Of a stretch of DNA of 64,000 nt, positions 42,964 through 52,326 are shown in pieces. A model generated the notes under the pieces. It was not told the DNA's origin. It made no database searches and worked only from the letters and a program-made list of their open reading frames with translations. Source of the DNA: Chloroflexia bacterium SDU3-3 (lineage in GTDB: Bacteria; Chloroflexota; Chloroflexia; Chloroflexales; Roseiflexaceae). Within the stretch, counting starts at the first letter, position 1, and each line of letters starts with the position of its first letter. The position numbers and the translations under genes are program-made. The stretch is from assembly GCA_009268125.1 (NCBI GenBank), contig WBOU01000007.1, forward strand, positions 186,001-250,000. The letters are read 5' to 3'.

Positions 42964-43050
42964 CACGTTTCTTGGTGAATATGCAATAGCTGAACGCAGT
43001 GTGGCGCGGGGCGATGGCCTCGCGCCCTCTTTTATAGCCAAGGATACACC

Positions 43051-43974
43051 ATGACCGACGTGCAGACCTTCGATGTGCTCGTGGTGGGCGGCGGCCCCGC
43101 CGGGCTGTCGGCGGCGCTCTACCTGGCGCGCTACCGCCGCCACACCGCGCTGTTCGACACGGGCCGGGGCCGCTCGACATGGCACCAGGTGAACCACAAC
43201 TACCTGGGCTTCCCCGGCGGCCTGCCCGCCCGACAGCTGCGCGAGCTGGGCCGCGCCCAGCTGTCCGAGTACCCGCACGTGGCCCTGATGGACCACACCA
43301 TCGACACGCTGTGGCGCGACGGCCCGTGGTTCTTCGCCCAGGGCCAGGCCGGGCTATGGCGCGCCCAGGCCGTCATCCTGGCCACCGGGGTGCTCGACCA
43401 CTACCCGCACTTTGCGGGCTGGCAGGACTACGTGGGGCGCAGCATGTTCTGGTGCATCACCTGCGACGGCTATGCCTGCCGCGACGCCCAGGTGGTGGTG
43501 GCTGGTGCCGACGACGAGGCGGCGGCGGTGGCACTCCAGATGCGGCGCTTCGCCTCGTCGGTGGTGCTGCTGACCGACAGCTACGAGCCGTGCTTTTCGC
43601 CCAAGTTCCACACCCGCCTAGATCGCGCCGAGATCCCGGTGGTGGTGGACAAGATCGCCGATGTGGTGGGCCAGGATGGCATGCTTGAGGCGCTGCTCAC
43701 CAAGCGCGGCAGGCGCATTGAGGCCGAGCGGCTGTTCAGCTTCCAGGGGGCCACGCCGCAGACCGACCTTGCCCGCCAGCTGGGCGTGGCGCTCAGCGAG
43801 CAGGGCTATATTCTGGTGGACACCGAGCAGAAGACCAGCGTGCCCGGCGTGTACGCGGCGGGCGATGTGACCCGCCTGCACTCGCATCAGATCACCACCG
43901 CCGTGCACGAGGGCGGCCAGGCGGCCTCGGCGGCCAACTACTTCCTCTACCCGCCCGACATGCGCGACGACTAG
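43051..43974 (+). CDS. Thioredoxin-reductase-like FAD/NAD(P)-binding oxidoreductase
   Basis: A 307-residue flavoprotein. FAD motif GGGPAGLSAALYLAR (from residue 13); disulfide pair CITC (C135 and C138) in FWCITCDGYAC; NAD(P) site around VVVAGADDEAAAVAL (residue 149 on), a GxGxxA form that departs from the usual GGGDSA; FAD ribityl site VYAAGDV. The overall size and order match low-molecular-weight thioredoxin reductases, but the departures and lack of a thioredoxin gene nearby leave the partner open. A related ferredoxin- or alkyl-halide-type reductase is possible. Confidence 0.82.
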   Translation: MTDVQTFDVLVVGGGPAGLSAALYLARYRRHTALFDTGRGRSTWHQVNHNYLGFPGGLPARQLRELGRAQLSEYPHVALMDHTIDTLWRDGPWFFAQGQAGLWRAQAVILATGVLDHYPHFAGWQDYVGRSMFWCITCDGYACRDAQVVVAGADDEAAAVALQMRRFASSVVLLTDSYEPCFSPKFHTRLDRAEIPVVVDKIADVVGQDGMLEALLTKRGRRIEAERLFSFQGATPQTDLARQLGVALSEQGYILVDTEQKTSVPGVYAAGDVTRLHSHQITTAVHEGGQAASAANYFLYPPDMRDD

Positions 43975-44337
43975 CCGATTGGCGGTGTGGGTGGGCGTTT
44001 TGCGCAGGCGTAGCTTGTGATTTGGGCACATTGCCCGGCTATCGCCGAAATTCAAGGCGAAACAACGACGTAGGGACGGGTTGTATGCCCGCACGCATCG
44101 CGATCATCGAAATCAGCGGTGGCGATGGGCGTGATGGCGTGCGATGCGGGGCATCAATGCGCCACGCCGCACCGATTGCCCCCGACCCCTCATCCCTATT
44201 CCCCTGGCGGTAAAACGGCACTTTGGTTCCCTTCGCCCCTTGGTGGCGGCCCCGGCTCGATCAGTTGCGCCCTGCGCCAGGGCTGTGCTATGCTCTGGCG
44301 CGGCCTGCAGCCTATGGCCTGGAGAAGAGGACGCCCC
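43975..44337. other. Gap before the TPR gene
   Basis: No gene is seen in 363 bases. A possible -10 (TATGCT near 44289) precedes the TPR start at 44338. The frame of the TPR gene stays open upstream to 44119 but without a ribosome site. Confidence 0.55.
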
Positions 44338-45825
44338 ATGAACCCACCGCCCCCGCCCGCCCCGCTGGACCCCGGCACGCCGGAGGATGCGCTCGCGCTG
44401 CGCGTGCTGGCGCTGGCCGAGTATCTGCTGCCCGGCGCGCCGGTGCCCGCAAGCCTGCTGCTGGCGGCGCTGGCTGCCGCGCCCGAGGCGCTGGAAGCCG
44501 CGCTAGGGCGGCTCTACGCCCTGGGCCAGGCCTCCCCCGCCGAGGGCGGCGCGGTGGCGCTGGCCCCGCAGGCGCTGGCCGCGCCGGGCGACGAGGAGCG
44601 CGCGCAGGCCGAGGGCGCGCTGGCCGAGGCGCTGGGTCGCTGCATCAGCGAGGCGCTGCCGCGCGAGGAGCAGGGCGATCTGGCCGCGCTGCTGCCCCAC
44701 GCCGCCGCCCTGGCCGAGCGCATGGCCCAGCGCGGCGACGCGCGCGCCAGCGGGCTGCTGCGGGCGCTGGGCATGGCCGCCGAGGCCCAGGGCGACCTAG
44801 CTGCCGCGCTGGAGCACCACACCCGCGCGCTGGCCATCGACGAGGCCGCGCACGGCCCAGCCCACCCCCAGGTCATCACCTCGCTGCTGGGCGTGGGGCG
44901 CGTGCTGATGTGGCGCGGGGACTTGGCGGCGGCGCAGGCCCGCTTCGCGCAGGCGGTGCAGATCGCCGAGGCCGCGCCCAGCCCGGCCCACGCCGACATC
45001 TCGGTGGCGCTGAACAACCTAGCTCGTCTGGCCGAGCTGCGCGGCGACCTCGCGGCAGCGCGGCGCTACGGCGAGCGGGCGCTGCAGATCGACGAGGCCC
45101 ACTATGGCCCCGACCACCCCGAGGTGGCGGTGGACCTGCACAACCTGGGCGGCCTGGCCATCCAGCGCGGCGATATGAGCGCCGCGCTGGCCCTGTTCGC
45201 GCGGGCGGCGGAGATTGCCCGGGCCGCCTATGGCCCCAACCACCCTCTCCTCGCCGAGCGGCTGGGCATGCTGGGGCGGGTGCTGCTACGCACGGGCGAC
45301 CACCGGCGGGCCGCCGCGCTGTTCGACGAGGTGCTGGAGATCGATACGGCCCACTACGGCCCCGGCCACCCCAAGCTAGCCGACGACATGGACGATCTGG
45401 GCGAGGCCGCCGAGGCCGCAGGCGACATGGGCATCGCGCGGGGCTACTACGAGCGGGCGCTGCAGCTCGACGAGGCCCACTATGGCCCCGACCACCCCGC
45501 GCTCGCGCCCCGGCTCACCAGCCTGGGGCTGGCCCGCCACGCCCTGGGTGAGTCGGCGGCGGCGCGGGCTTTGTTTGCCCGGGCGCTGAAGATCGACGAG
45601 GCCGCCCACGGCCCCGAGCACCCTCAGGTGGCGGTGGACCTGGCCAACCTGGGGCTGGCCGCCCGCGCCCTGGGCGACGTGGATGCGGCGCGCGGCTACT
45701 ACACCCGCGCTGTCGCCATGTTCGAGCGCTTCCTGCCGCCCGACCACCCGCACCTGCGCACCGTGCGGCGCGGCCTGGCCGCGCTGGACCAGCGGCCCTG
45801 GTGGCGGCGGCTGCTGGGGCGCTAA
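44338..45825 (+). CDS. TPR protein without NB-ARC domain (paralogue of the STAND proteins downstream)
   Basis: A 495-residue protein. Residues about 20-90 resemble the winged-helix part that follows NB-ARC in the two large proteins downstream (LALAEYLLPGAPVPASLLLA against LLHMAAHVAPGEPIPAALLL). Then come about eight 42-residue TPRs of the kinesin-light-chain type with repeated ALQIDEAHYGPDHPEVA. It ends RPWWRRLLGR, and the gene at 46894 ends SWWRR. No P-loop is present. Start at the ATG behind GGAGAAGAGG. It looks like a STAND protein that lost (or never had) its NTPase domain. Confidence 0.8.
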   Translation: MNPPPPPAPLDPGTPEDALALRVLALAEYLLPGAPVPASLLLAALAAAPEALEAALGRLYALGQASPAEGGAVALAPQALAAPGDEERAQAEGALAEALGRCISEALPREEQGDLAALLPHAAALAERMAQRGDARASGLLRALGMAAEAQGDLAAALEHHTRALAIDEAAHGPAHPQVITSLLGVGRVLMWRGDLAAAQARFAQAVQIAEAAPSPAHADISVALNNLARLAELRGDLAAARRYGERALQIDEAHYGPDHPEVAVDLHNLGGLAIQRGDMSAALALFARAAEIARAAYGPNHPLLAERLGMLGRVLLRTGDHRRAAALFDEVLEIDTAHYGPGHPKLADDMDDLGEAAEAAGDMGIARGYYERALQLDEAHYGPDHPALAPRLTSLGLARHALGESAAARALFARALKIDEAAHGPEHPQVAVDLANLGLAARALGDVDAARGYYTRAVAMFERFLPPDHPHLRTVRRGLAALDQRPWWRRLLGR

Positions 45826-45900
45826 GCGTGGGGCGAGGTGCAACATTTGGTGGATGGCCTCGTCGAATGGAGCGTCTGCAATCTTAGCCTGAGGATTTCT

Positions 45901-46602
45901 ATGAACAACGAGCGGCGCGACCCGATGCTGCCTGCTTTCTTCCAGCCACTTTTGGAAGGCCAGTCGTATCGCAATATGCTCTACCTGCTGATCAGCTTTC
46001 CGCTTGGGCTTGCCTACTTTATCGTGCTGGTGGTCGGGCTGTCGCTGGGGCTGGCGCTCTCGCTGATCGGCGTGGGCATCCCGCTTCTGCTGGGTATGCT
46101 GGCCCTCACCTGGGGCCTGATGGCCTTCGACCGCCAGATCACCGCAGCGCTGCTCGGGGTCGATCTGCCCCGCCCGCCCGCGCTGCCCAGGCCCCAGCGC
46201 AGCCTGTGGCGCTGGGTGGGCAGCTACGCCCAGCACCCCCACACGCGGGCCAGCCTGGGCCACCTGCTGCTGCGGCTGCCGCTGGGCGTCTTCTCGTTCG
46301 CGGTGGCGGTGTGCCTGCTGGCGCTGAGCGGCGGGCTGCTGGCCTCGCCGGTGCTGTACCGCTGGGCACCGCTGAACATTGGGCCGCTGTTTGTGGTGGA
46401 CAGCGCGATCAAGGCGATTGTGGCCATGCTGGTGGGCCTGCTGGTGTTCGTGGCCTCGGCGGTGGTGATGAATCGGCTGGCCGAGGCCTACGGGCGCATG
46501 GCCGCCGACGCAACCGAGCGGGCCGCGCGCGAGTCGGCGCTGCTGGCATCCGAGGAGCAGCTGGCCAGCGTCGCCGCGCCGCAGGCCAGCTTCCGGCGGT
46601 AG
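45901..46602 (+). CDS. Sensor-domain membrane protein without kinase
   Basis: A 233-residue protein with two pairs of membrane helices: ISFPLGLAYFIVLVVGLSLG, IGVGIPLLLGMLALTW, later LGVFSFAVAVCLLALSGGLL and AIVAMLVGLLVFVASAVVM. The pattern, with GVGIPLLL and an SYRNMLYLLISFPLG-like start, matches the Sensor domain that usually precedes a histidine kinase. Here it ends with a short charged tail and no kinase. It follows the TPR gene by 75 bases and ends in a very strong terminator, so the two may be one transcript. Confidence 0.75.
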   Translation: MNNERRDPMLPAFFQPLLEGQSYRNMLYLLISFPLGLAYFIVLVVGLSLGLALSLIGVGIPLLLGMLALTWGLMAFDRQITAALLGVDLPRPPALPRPQRSLWRWVGSYAQHPHTRASLGHLLLRLPLGVFSFAVAVCLLALSGGLLASPVLYRWAPLNIGPLFVVDSAIKAIVAMLVGLLVFVASAVVMNRLAEAYGRMAADATERAARESALLASEEQLASVAAPQASFRR

Positions 46603-46609
46603 CCCAGGG

Positions 46610-46664
46610 GGCGCAAAAAAGCGCGGGTGTGAAGCCTGGCTTCGCACCCGCGCTTTTTTGCGCC
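46610..46664 (+). terminator. Very strong terminator after the sensor gene
   Basis: Stem of 27 bp with one G-T pair (46610-46636 with 46638-46664), containing six A paired with six T, eight bases after the stop. The ung remnant begins nine bases later. Confidence 0.85.
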
Positions 46665-46672
46665 GTATGTTT

Positions 46673-46727
46673 CTAAAGCTCCGGGATCTGCCAGTCGATC
46701 GGGGTGTGGCCCTGGGCGGCCAGGGGT
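46673..46727 (-). pseudogene. Remnant of the 3' end of ung
   Basis: On the minus strand it reads AAQGHTPIDWQIPEL and a TAG stop, the exact end of the intact ung at 52327-53004 (which ends IPDL). Bases 46683-46723 match 52337-52377 in 40 of 41 positions; the last four codons differ more but keep length and stop. Upstream (toward 46730) similarity ends abruptly. The two NB-ARC/TPR genes lie between this remnant and the real ung. Confidence 0.85.
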
Positions 46728-46816
46728 GATTGTACCCTTGTTTTCGAGGCCGGAGACATAGATGCTACTTGAAGTCTAAAATACCCGCTTTTTTGTGAAC
46801 ATTTATTAAGCATCTC

Positions 46817-46846
46817 TTGTTTACGCGCCCGCTCTCATGATATGCT
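46817..46846 (+). promoter_or_regulatory. Possible promoter of the first NB-ARC gene
   Basis: TTGTTT, 18 bases, TATGCT, in an AT-rich pocket about 50 bases before the start at 46894. Confidence 0.4.
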
Positions 46847-46893
46847 TGCACTACCACGATAGTGTGTCGTAGACCATAAAGGTGAAGCGGGCC

Positions 46894-49800
46894 ATGAGTG
46901 AGAAGTTCTCCTTTGATCAGCCTAGCTGGCATCCCAACCATGTCTTCAATGCAGGCAATCTCACCGTCAACATGCCCACCTTCTCTGCCGCACCTTCGCG
47001 AGTTACCTTTATCCCCTATCAGCGGAACAAAGATTTTGTCGGGCGGGAGAAGGAGCTGGCCTGGCTGAATGAGCACCTCGCCCTTCCCAACGCGGTGGTC
47101 GGCATCACTGCCGAGGGTGGCCAGGGCAAGACCCAGCTAGCCACCGAGTTTGCCCACCTGTGCGCCGCCAATCCGGCGGCCTGGCCTGGGGGCGTGCAGT
47201 GGGTGAGCATGGGCGATCCCTCGTCGGTGCCATCGGTGGTGGCGGCGCTGGGGGTGCGCTTCGGCATTATCGGCTACGCCATGATGTCGCTTGAGGAGCA
47301 GGTGGCGGCTGCTAGGCGTGTGTTTGAAGGGCCAGAGCCTCGGCTGCTGATCTTTGATAACTGCGAAGACCCTGCCCTGCTGCGCTCGTGGCGGCCTGCG
47401 GGCGGCGGTGCGCGGATCCTGCTCACCTCGCGCTTTTCCAACTGGAAGCCGAACCAGCTTGTGCGGATGCCGCTTCCCAGCCTTCCTCGCTCGGCGGCCC
47501 TGCGGCTGCTGCTGGCGGGGCGCGCGAATGTGCTGGACACCTCGGTTGAGGCGCTGTGTGGCGACCCCGCCGCCGATGCCGTGTGTATGGTATTGGGCGA
47601 CCACGCGCTGGCACTGTACTTGGCTGGCTCTTATTTGGCCGAAAAGCCGCGCTACTCGCTGAAGTCGTTCTCATCCGAGCTGGCTGCTCGCATGCTTGAT
47701 GCCCCTGCCCTAAAGGTGATCGATCCTGACTCGCCCACCAGCTATCCCCGCCATGTGGCCGAGACCATTGCGCTCTCGGTCGACCTGCTTAACCCCATGT
47801 ATGAGGATAACGAGCATGCGCGCAGCCTGCTGCATATGGCGGCCCATGTGGCCCCCGGTGAGCCGATCCCGGCGGCGCTGCTGCTTCAGGCGCTCAGGAT
47901 CGACGACGCACTGCTCGATGCGGCGATGCGGCGGCTCTGCGCGGTGGGGCTGGCCCATAACACGCGTGATGGAGGGGTGCAGGTGCATCGCCTCGTGGTT
48001 GCCTACGCCTACGCGCAGCAGCACGGCTGGCGGGCGCATTCCCACGCGGAATGTATGGCGGCGGCGCTCTGCGATCTGGCCCGCACCGCCAACGCCGCGG
48101 CAGATCTGGCCGCCATGCAGCCGCTGCTGCCGCACATCCACTATGCGGCAGAGACCGCCGAGCAGCGCAAATCGTCGCACGCGGGTACCCTGTTCAATCA
48201 CCTGGGGTTCTACGCTCAGAAAATTGCCGAGTACGCCACCGCCAAGGCGCTGTACCAGCGGGCGCTGGAGAACGACGAGCTATACTATGGCGCGGATCAC
48301 CCCAAGGTGGCCCGCAACCTGAATAACCTGGGCTGCGTGCTGCACGATCTGGGCGATCTGGCTGGGGCCCGCGCTGCGCTTGAGCATGCGCTAGCGGTGG
48401 ATGAGGCCCACTTTGGTCGCAATGACCCCGAGCTTTCCTACGAGCTGAACAATCTGGGGATTCTGCTGCATGATCTGGGCGACCTTGCTGGCGCGCAGAG
48501 TTATCTTGAGCGTGCCCTGCAGATCGACGAGGTGGCGTATGGACCGAATCACCCCAAGGTTGCCTATGAGACCAATAATCTGGGCATTCTGGCGCAGATC
48601 CAGGGCGATCTGGATCGGGCGCTCGATCTGCACCAGCGGGCCGATGCCATTGACCGCCTGCACTATGGCACCGAGCACCCCAGGGTGGCGCGCGATCTGA
48701 GCAGTATCGCAAGCGTGCTGCGCGCTAAAGGTCGCCTCGTCGAGGCGCAGGAGCGATACCTGCAGGCGCTGAAGATCAACCAGAACTACTATGGCCCCGA
48801 TCACCCCGAGGTGGCGACCACGGTCAACAGCCTGGGCCATGTGGCAAAAGACCTGGGCGACCCGAGCCAAGCTCACGAGCACTACCAGCGGGCGCTGGCG
48901 ATCGACAAGCGCTGCTACGGCGCGAGCCACCCCAAGGTGGCTCGCGATCTGCTGAGCCTGGGCATTCTGGCGCGCGGCACGGGCAACCTGCACATGGCGC
49001 ACATGTACTACGAACAGGCGCTGACGATCGACCAAGCCTGCTATGGCGCAAACCACCCCAATGTCTCGCGTACGCTCTGCCATATGGGCAGTCTCTGCGA
49101 GATGCGGGGCGAGCTGGCGGGGGCGCAGGCCTACTACGAGCAGGCGCTGGCCATCGACCAGCGCCACTATGGCCCGCGCCACCCCACTGTCGCTATGCTG
49201 CTGGGCAACCTGGGTGGCGTGCTGCACGCGCGTGGCGTATTCGCCAGGGCGCATACCTGCTACGAACAGGCGCTGGAGATTGATGAGGCCAGCTATGGCT
49301 TCTACGACGCGCGTGTGGCGAATGACTGCTACAACCTGGGCGTGCTGCTGACTGATATGCAGGATCGCTACCCGGCGCGGGCCTACCTTGAGCGGGCGCG
49401 AGATATCGACATGCGCTACTATGGCCCAAACCACCCTACGCTGGCCCGCGATCTGAGTGCGCTGGGTCGCGTGGTGACTGGCCTGTATGATCTGCGTCTA
49501 GCCCGCGAGTATCTCGCGCAGGCACTGGAGATCGATGAGCAGTTCTACGGCCCCCGCCACCCCCATGTGGCCGCCGACCTAAACAATCTGGGCCTGGTAG
49601 TTGAGGCGCTTGGCCATCTCACAACAGCGCATGATCACTATCAGCGTGCGCTGGAGATCGATGTGCTTCACTATGGCGATCACCACCCCGAGGTGGCCTA
49701 CGATCTGAATAACCTGGGCAGCGTGGCCAAGGAGCTGGGGAACTTGACCCAGGCCCGCGCCTACCTTGAGCGTTCGCTGGCGATCTTCGAGTCGTGTCTG

Positions 49801-49905
49801 CCGACCGACCACCCCAAGGTGTGTAAAGTGCGCGATAATCTAGCCATGGTGGAAACCGCATCCCGCGCCGCAGCGCCGCCCAAGCGCTCGTGGTGGCGGC
49901 GCTAG
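46894..49905 (+). CDS. NB-ARC/TPR STAND NTPase 1
   Basis: A 1003-residue protein. Residues 1-30 hold a short motif FDQPSWHPNHVFNAGN shared with the gene at 50010. The NB-ARC NTPase follows (about 45-340): P-loop EGGQGKTQL (K79), Walker B LLIFDNCED (151-159), LLTSR (176-180), LALYLAGSYLAE. Then a winged-helix part (PGEPIPAALLLQALRIDD) and 13 kinesin-light-chain-type TPRs with IDEAHYGxxHPxVA, ending SWWRR. Such STAND proteins act as switches, many in defence or signalling. There is no effector domain, so a partner is expected. ATG at 46894 preferred to the GTG at 46882. Confidence 0.88.
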   Translation: MSEKFSFDQPSWHPNHVFNAGNLTVNMPTFSAAPSRVTFIPYQRNKDFVGREKELAWLNEHLALPNAVVGITAEGGQGKTQLATEFAHLCAANPAAWPGGVQWVSMGDPSSVPSVVAALGVRFGIIGYAMMSLEEQVAAARRVFEGPEPRLLIFDNCEDPALLRSWRPAGGGARILLTSRFSNWKPNQLVRMPLPSLPRSAALRLLLAGRANVLDTSVEALCGDPAADAVCMVLGDHALALYLAGSYLAEKPRYSLKSFSSELAARMLDAPALKVIDPDSPTSYPRHVAETIALSVDLLNPMYEDNEHARSLLHMAAHVAPGEPIPAALLLQALRIDDALLDAAMRRLCAVGLAHNTRDGGVQVHRLVVAYAYAQQHGWRAHSHAECMAAALCDLARTANAAADLAAMQPLLPHIHYAAETAEQRKSSHAGTLFNHLGFYAQKIAEYATAKALYQRALENDELYYGADHPKVARNLNNLGCVLHDLGDLAGARAALEHALAVDEAHFGRNDPELSYELNNLGILLHDLGDLAGAQSYLERALQIDEVAYGPNHPKVAYETNNLGILAQIQGDLDRALDLHQRADAIDRLHYGTEHPRVARDLSSIASVLRAKGRLVEAQERYLQALKINQNYYGPDHPEVATTVNSLGHVAKDLGDPSQAHEHYQRALAIDKRCYGASHPKVARDLLSLGILARGTGNLHMAHMYYEQALTIDQACYGANHPNVSRTLCHMGSLCEMRGELAGAQAYYEQALAIDQRHYGPRHPTVAMLLGNLGGVLHARGVFARAHTCYEQALEIDEASYGFYDARVANDCYNLGVLLTDMQDRYPARAYLERARDIDMRYYGPNHPTLARDLSALGRVVTGLYDLRLAREYLAQALEIDEQFYGPRHPHVAADLNNLGLVVEALGHLTTAHDHYQRALEIDVLHYGDHHPEVAYDLNNLGSVAKELGNLTQARAYLERSLAIFESCLPTDHPKVCKVRDNLAMVETASRAAAPPKRSWWRR

Positions 49906-50009
49906 TCGGGCGTGCTGGCCGATGCTGGCACAAGGGTAGCCTTCCTCGCTCTTAGCTGAAGTCGTGAATATAGAACGCTCTCTTCATCGAATATGGTATG
50001 GATGTGGCC

Positions 50010-52274
50010 ATGAGCGATATCTCCCGATTTAACCAGCCTAACTGGAATGCTCAGGATGTCTACAATGTCGGCAATGATCAGCATATCCATATGCATAGTA
50101 CGGCATCACTCTCGACGCCATCGTCCTATCGGCCAGTGATCATCCCCTATCGGCGTAACCTTGCGTTTATCGGGCGCGATCGGGATATCATGCTGCTTGA
50201 CCGTTATTTTGCCATGCCCAGCGCGGTGGTGGCGATCACTGGCCATGGCGGGATCGGAAAAACCCAGCTGGCGGTCGCATTCGCCCACCAGTGCGCCCAA
50301 GATCGCGAACGCTGGCCGGGTGGGGTGCTGTGGCTGAGCATGTCCGATCCTGCTGCCATCCCTACGGCGATGGTGGTGCTGGGCGCAAAGCTGGAGATCA
50401 CGGGGTATGCGCGTATGTCGTCCGAGGAGCAGCTGGCGGCAGTGCGGCGCAGCTTGGAAGGTCAGGAGCCACGCCTGCTGGTATTCGATAATTGCGAGGA
50501 CCCATCGCTGCTGCGCCTGTGGTGGCCCGCCAGCGGTGCAGCCAAGGTGCTGATCACATCGCGCTCGGAGAACTGGAATTACACCCAAGTGGTACTGCAC
50601 CGCCTGTCCAGCCTCCCCCGCGCGGCCTCGTGCGAGCTGCTGATGACGCCGCGCGCCCGCTGGCTTCAGCAGGATGTGCGCCTGCTGGCCGATTCGCCGC
50701 TGGTCAACCAGATCTGCGAGGAGCTGGGCGACCACGCGCTGGCTCTGCACTTGGCTGGCTCATATTTGGCCGAGAATCCGCGCACTACGCTCGATATGTT
50801 TCTCGCCGAATTTGGTCGCCATCACCTGAATCTGCCGTCGCTCACCAAAATTGACCCACAGTCGCCTACCGAATACCCGCGCGCACTCGCCGATACGATC
50901 GCGCTCTCGTTCCAACTGCTGAAGCCGGGCGATTCAGTTGATAGACAGGCGATCGCTGTGCTCGATGTTACGGCACATCTGGCACTGGATAAGCCCATCC
51001 CGACCACGCTGTTTTGCCGTGTGTCGGGGATGTCGCTCGATGAGCTGGATGCAGCTATGCAGCGGCTCTGTGTGGTTGGGCTAGCCAGCAATGGGAGAGA
51101 TAACACTATTTTAGTCCATCGTCTGGTGGCGATCTATGCACGCCTGAATCAGGCAGATATACAGAAGAAGCAGATCGTGAAGAAGATCGCAGGCGTGATC
51201 GTGGATATGGGCCAGCGTCTGATTGATGAAGGGCACCCAAAGGCGATTGCAGCGCTGCTGTCGCATATCACCCATGTGGTGAAGACCAGCGCGCTGTTTG
51301 AACTGCCCCACACTGGTGCGCTCTCGGGCATCCTCGGCGTATACTACGAGCATATCGCCGACTATGCCAAGGCACGTGAGTCGTATGAGCAGGCGATCCA
51401 TGCCGATGAGCGCTACTATGGGGTGGATGATGTGCATGTATCGGGACATCTGAAGGCGATGGGGCATCTGCTGGCCCAGATGAACCGGCTGGAAGATGCG
51501 CAGATCTACTACCAGCGTGCGGCAGAGATCAGCCTGCAGGCGCTGCAGGTGGGCGAGATGCAGGGCGACTCGCGCCCCAGCACAGCACGGCGAGTGCGCG
51601 AGTTGGGGGCGGCCTACTGCGCTCTGGGCAACTTCATCCAGGCGCATCTGCTCTATGCGCGGGCGCTGGTGATTGATGAGGAGATCTTTGGGCCGATGAA
51701 TCTGGTGGTGGCCGACGACTGCCATGATCTCGGCAAGCTGCTGAAGCAGCTAGGCGATCTCCCCATGGCGCGCACCTATCTGGCACGGGCGCTGGCGATC
51801 TATGAAGCGTACTATGGCAGCGAGCATGTCATGGTGGTGTCGGTGCTGATCAGTCTAGGGCGGGTGGTGAAGGCCTCTAAGGATATGGATGCTGCCGCGC
51901 AGCTATATGAGCGCGCCCTTCAGATGGCCAAGCGGATCTGCGATCGCGACGACCCGATGATCGCCACGATCCTAACAAATCTTGGCAGCGTGGCCCAGAG
52001 CCAGGGCCAGGCCGCCAAAGCCGAGATATTCTATCAAGAAGCACTGCGGATTAATGAGGCGCACTATGGCCCTTCCCACCCCTATGTGGCAAAGAATGCC
52101 TACAACTTGGGTAGCATTGCCTTTGATTCGAGGGATCGGCGCAAGGCGCAGGTATATTTTCAGCAGGCGCGCGATATCTACATGACGCGCTTCCCACTCT
52201 CACACCCGCAGGTGGCGAATGTGTGTGCGATCTTGTTCCAGTTGGAGAGCGAGCTGTGGGAGGTGGAAGCCTAA
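50010..52274 (+). CDS. NB-ARC/TPR STAND NTPase 2
   Basis: A 754-residue protein built like its neighbour. N-terminal motif FNQPNWNAQDVYNVGN, then GNDQHIHMHS; NB-ARC with P-loop GHGGIGKTQLA (K84), Walker B LLVFDNCEDPS and LITSRSENW; winged helix (DKPIPTTLFCRVSGM); and about eight more degenerate TPRs. It lacks the WWRR end. Between the two proteins the NTPase half is clearly related, the TPR half much more diverged, suggesting changing partner recognition. The ATG at 50010 aligns with the start of the first protein; an ATG at 49998 is possible. A terminator follows at 52288. Confidence 0.87.
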   Translation: MSDISRFNQPNWNAQDVYNVGNDQHIHMHSTASLSTPSSYRPVIIPYRRNLAFIGRDRDIMLLDRYFAMPSAVVAITGHGGIGKTQLAVAFAHQCAQDRERWPGGVLWLSMSDPAAIPTAMVVLGAKLEITGYARMSSEEQLAAVRRSLEGQEPRLLVFDNCEDPSLLRLWWPASGAAKVLITSRSENWNYTQVVLHRLSSLPRAASCELLMTPRARWLQQDVRLLADSPLVNQICEELGDHALALHLAGSYLAENPRTTLDMFLAEFGRHHLNLPSLTKIDPQSPTEYPRALADTIALSFQLLKPGDSVDRQAIAVLDVTAHLALDKPIPTTLFCRVSGMSLDELDAAMQRLCVVGLASNGRDNTILVHRLVAIYARLNQADIQKKQIVKKIAGVIVDMGQRLIDEGHPKAIAALLSHITHVVKTSALFELPHTGALSGILGVYYEHIADYAKARESYEQAIHADERYYGVDDVHVSGHLKAMGHLLAQMNRLEDAQIYYQRAAEISLQALQVGEMQGDSRPSTARRVRELGAAYCALGNFIQAHLLYARALVIDEEIFGPMNLVVADDCHDLGKLLKQLGDLPMARTYLARALAIYEAYYGSEHVMVVSVLISLGRVVKASKDMDAAAQLYERALQMAKRICDRDDPMIATILTNLGSVAQSQGQAAKAEIFYQEALRINEAHYGPSHPYVAKNAYNLGSIAFDSRDRRKAQVYFQQARDIYMTRFPLSHPQVANVCAILFQLESELWEVEA

Positions 52275-52287
52275 CTTTGAACGTGGT

Positions 52288-52323
52288 CAGGGCCGAGGCG
52301 TCGATGCCTCGGCCCTGGTTTTC
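52288..52323 (+). terminator. Terminator after the second NB-ARC gene
   Basis: Perfect 12-bp stem (52288-52299 with 52306-52317), GTCGAT loop, then GTTTT. It abuts the 3' end of ung on the other strand. Confidence 0.85.
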
Positions 52324-52326
52324 TGC

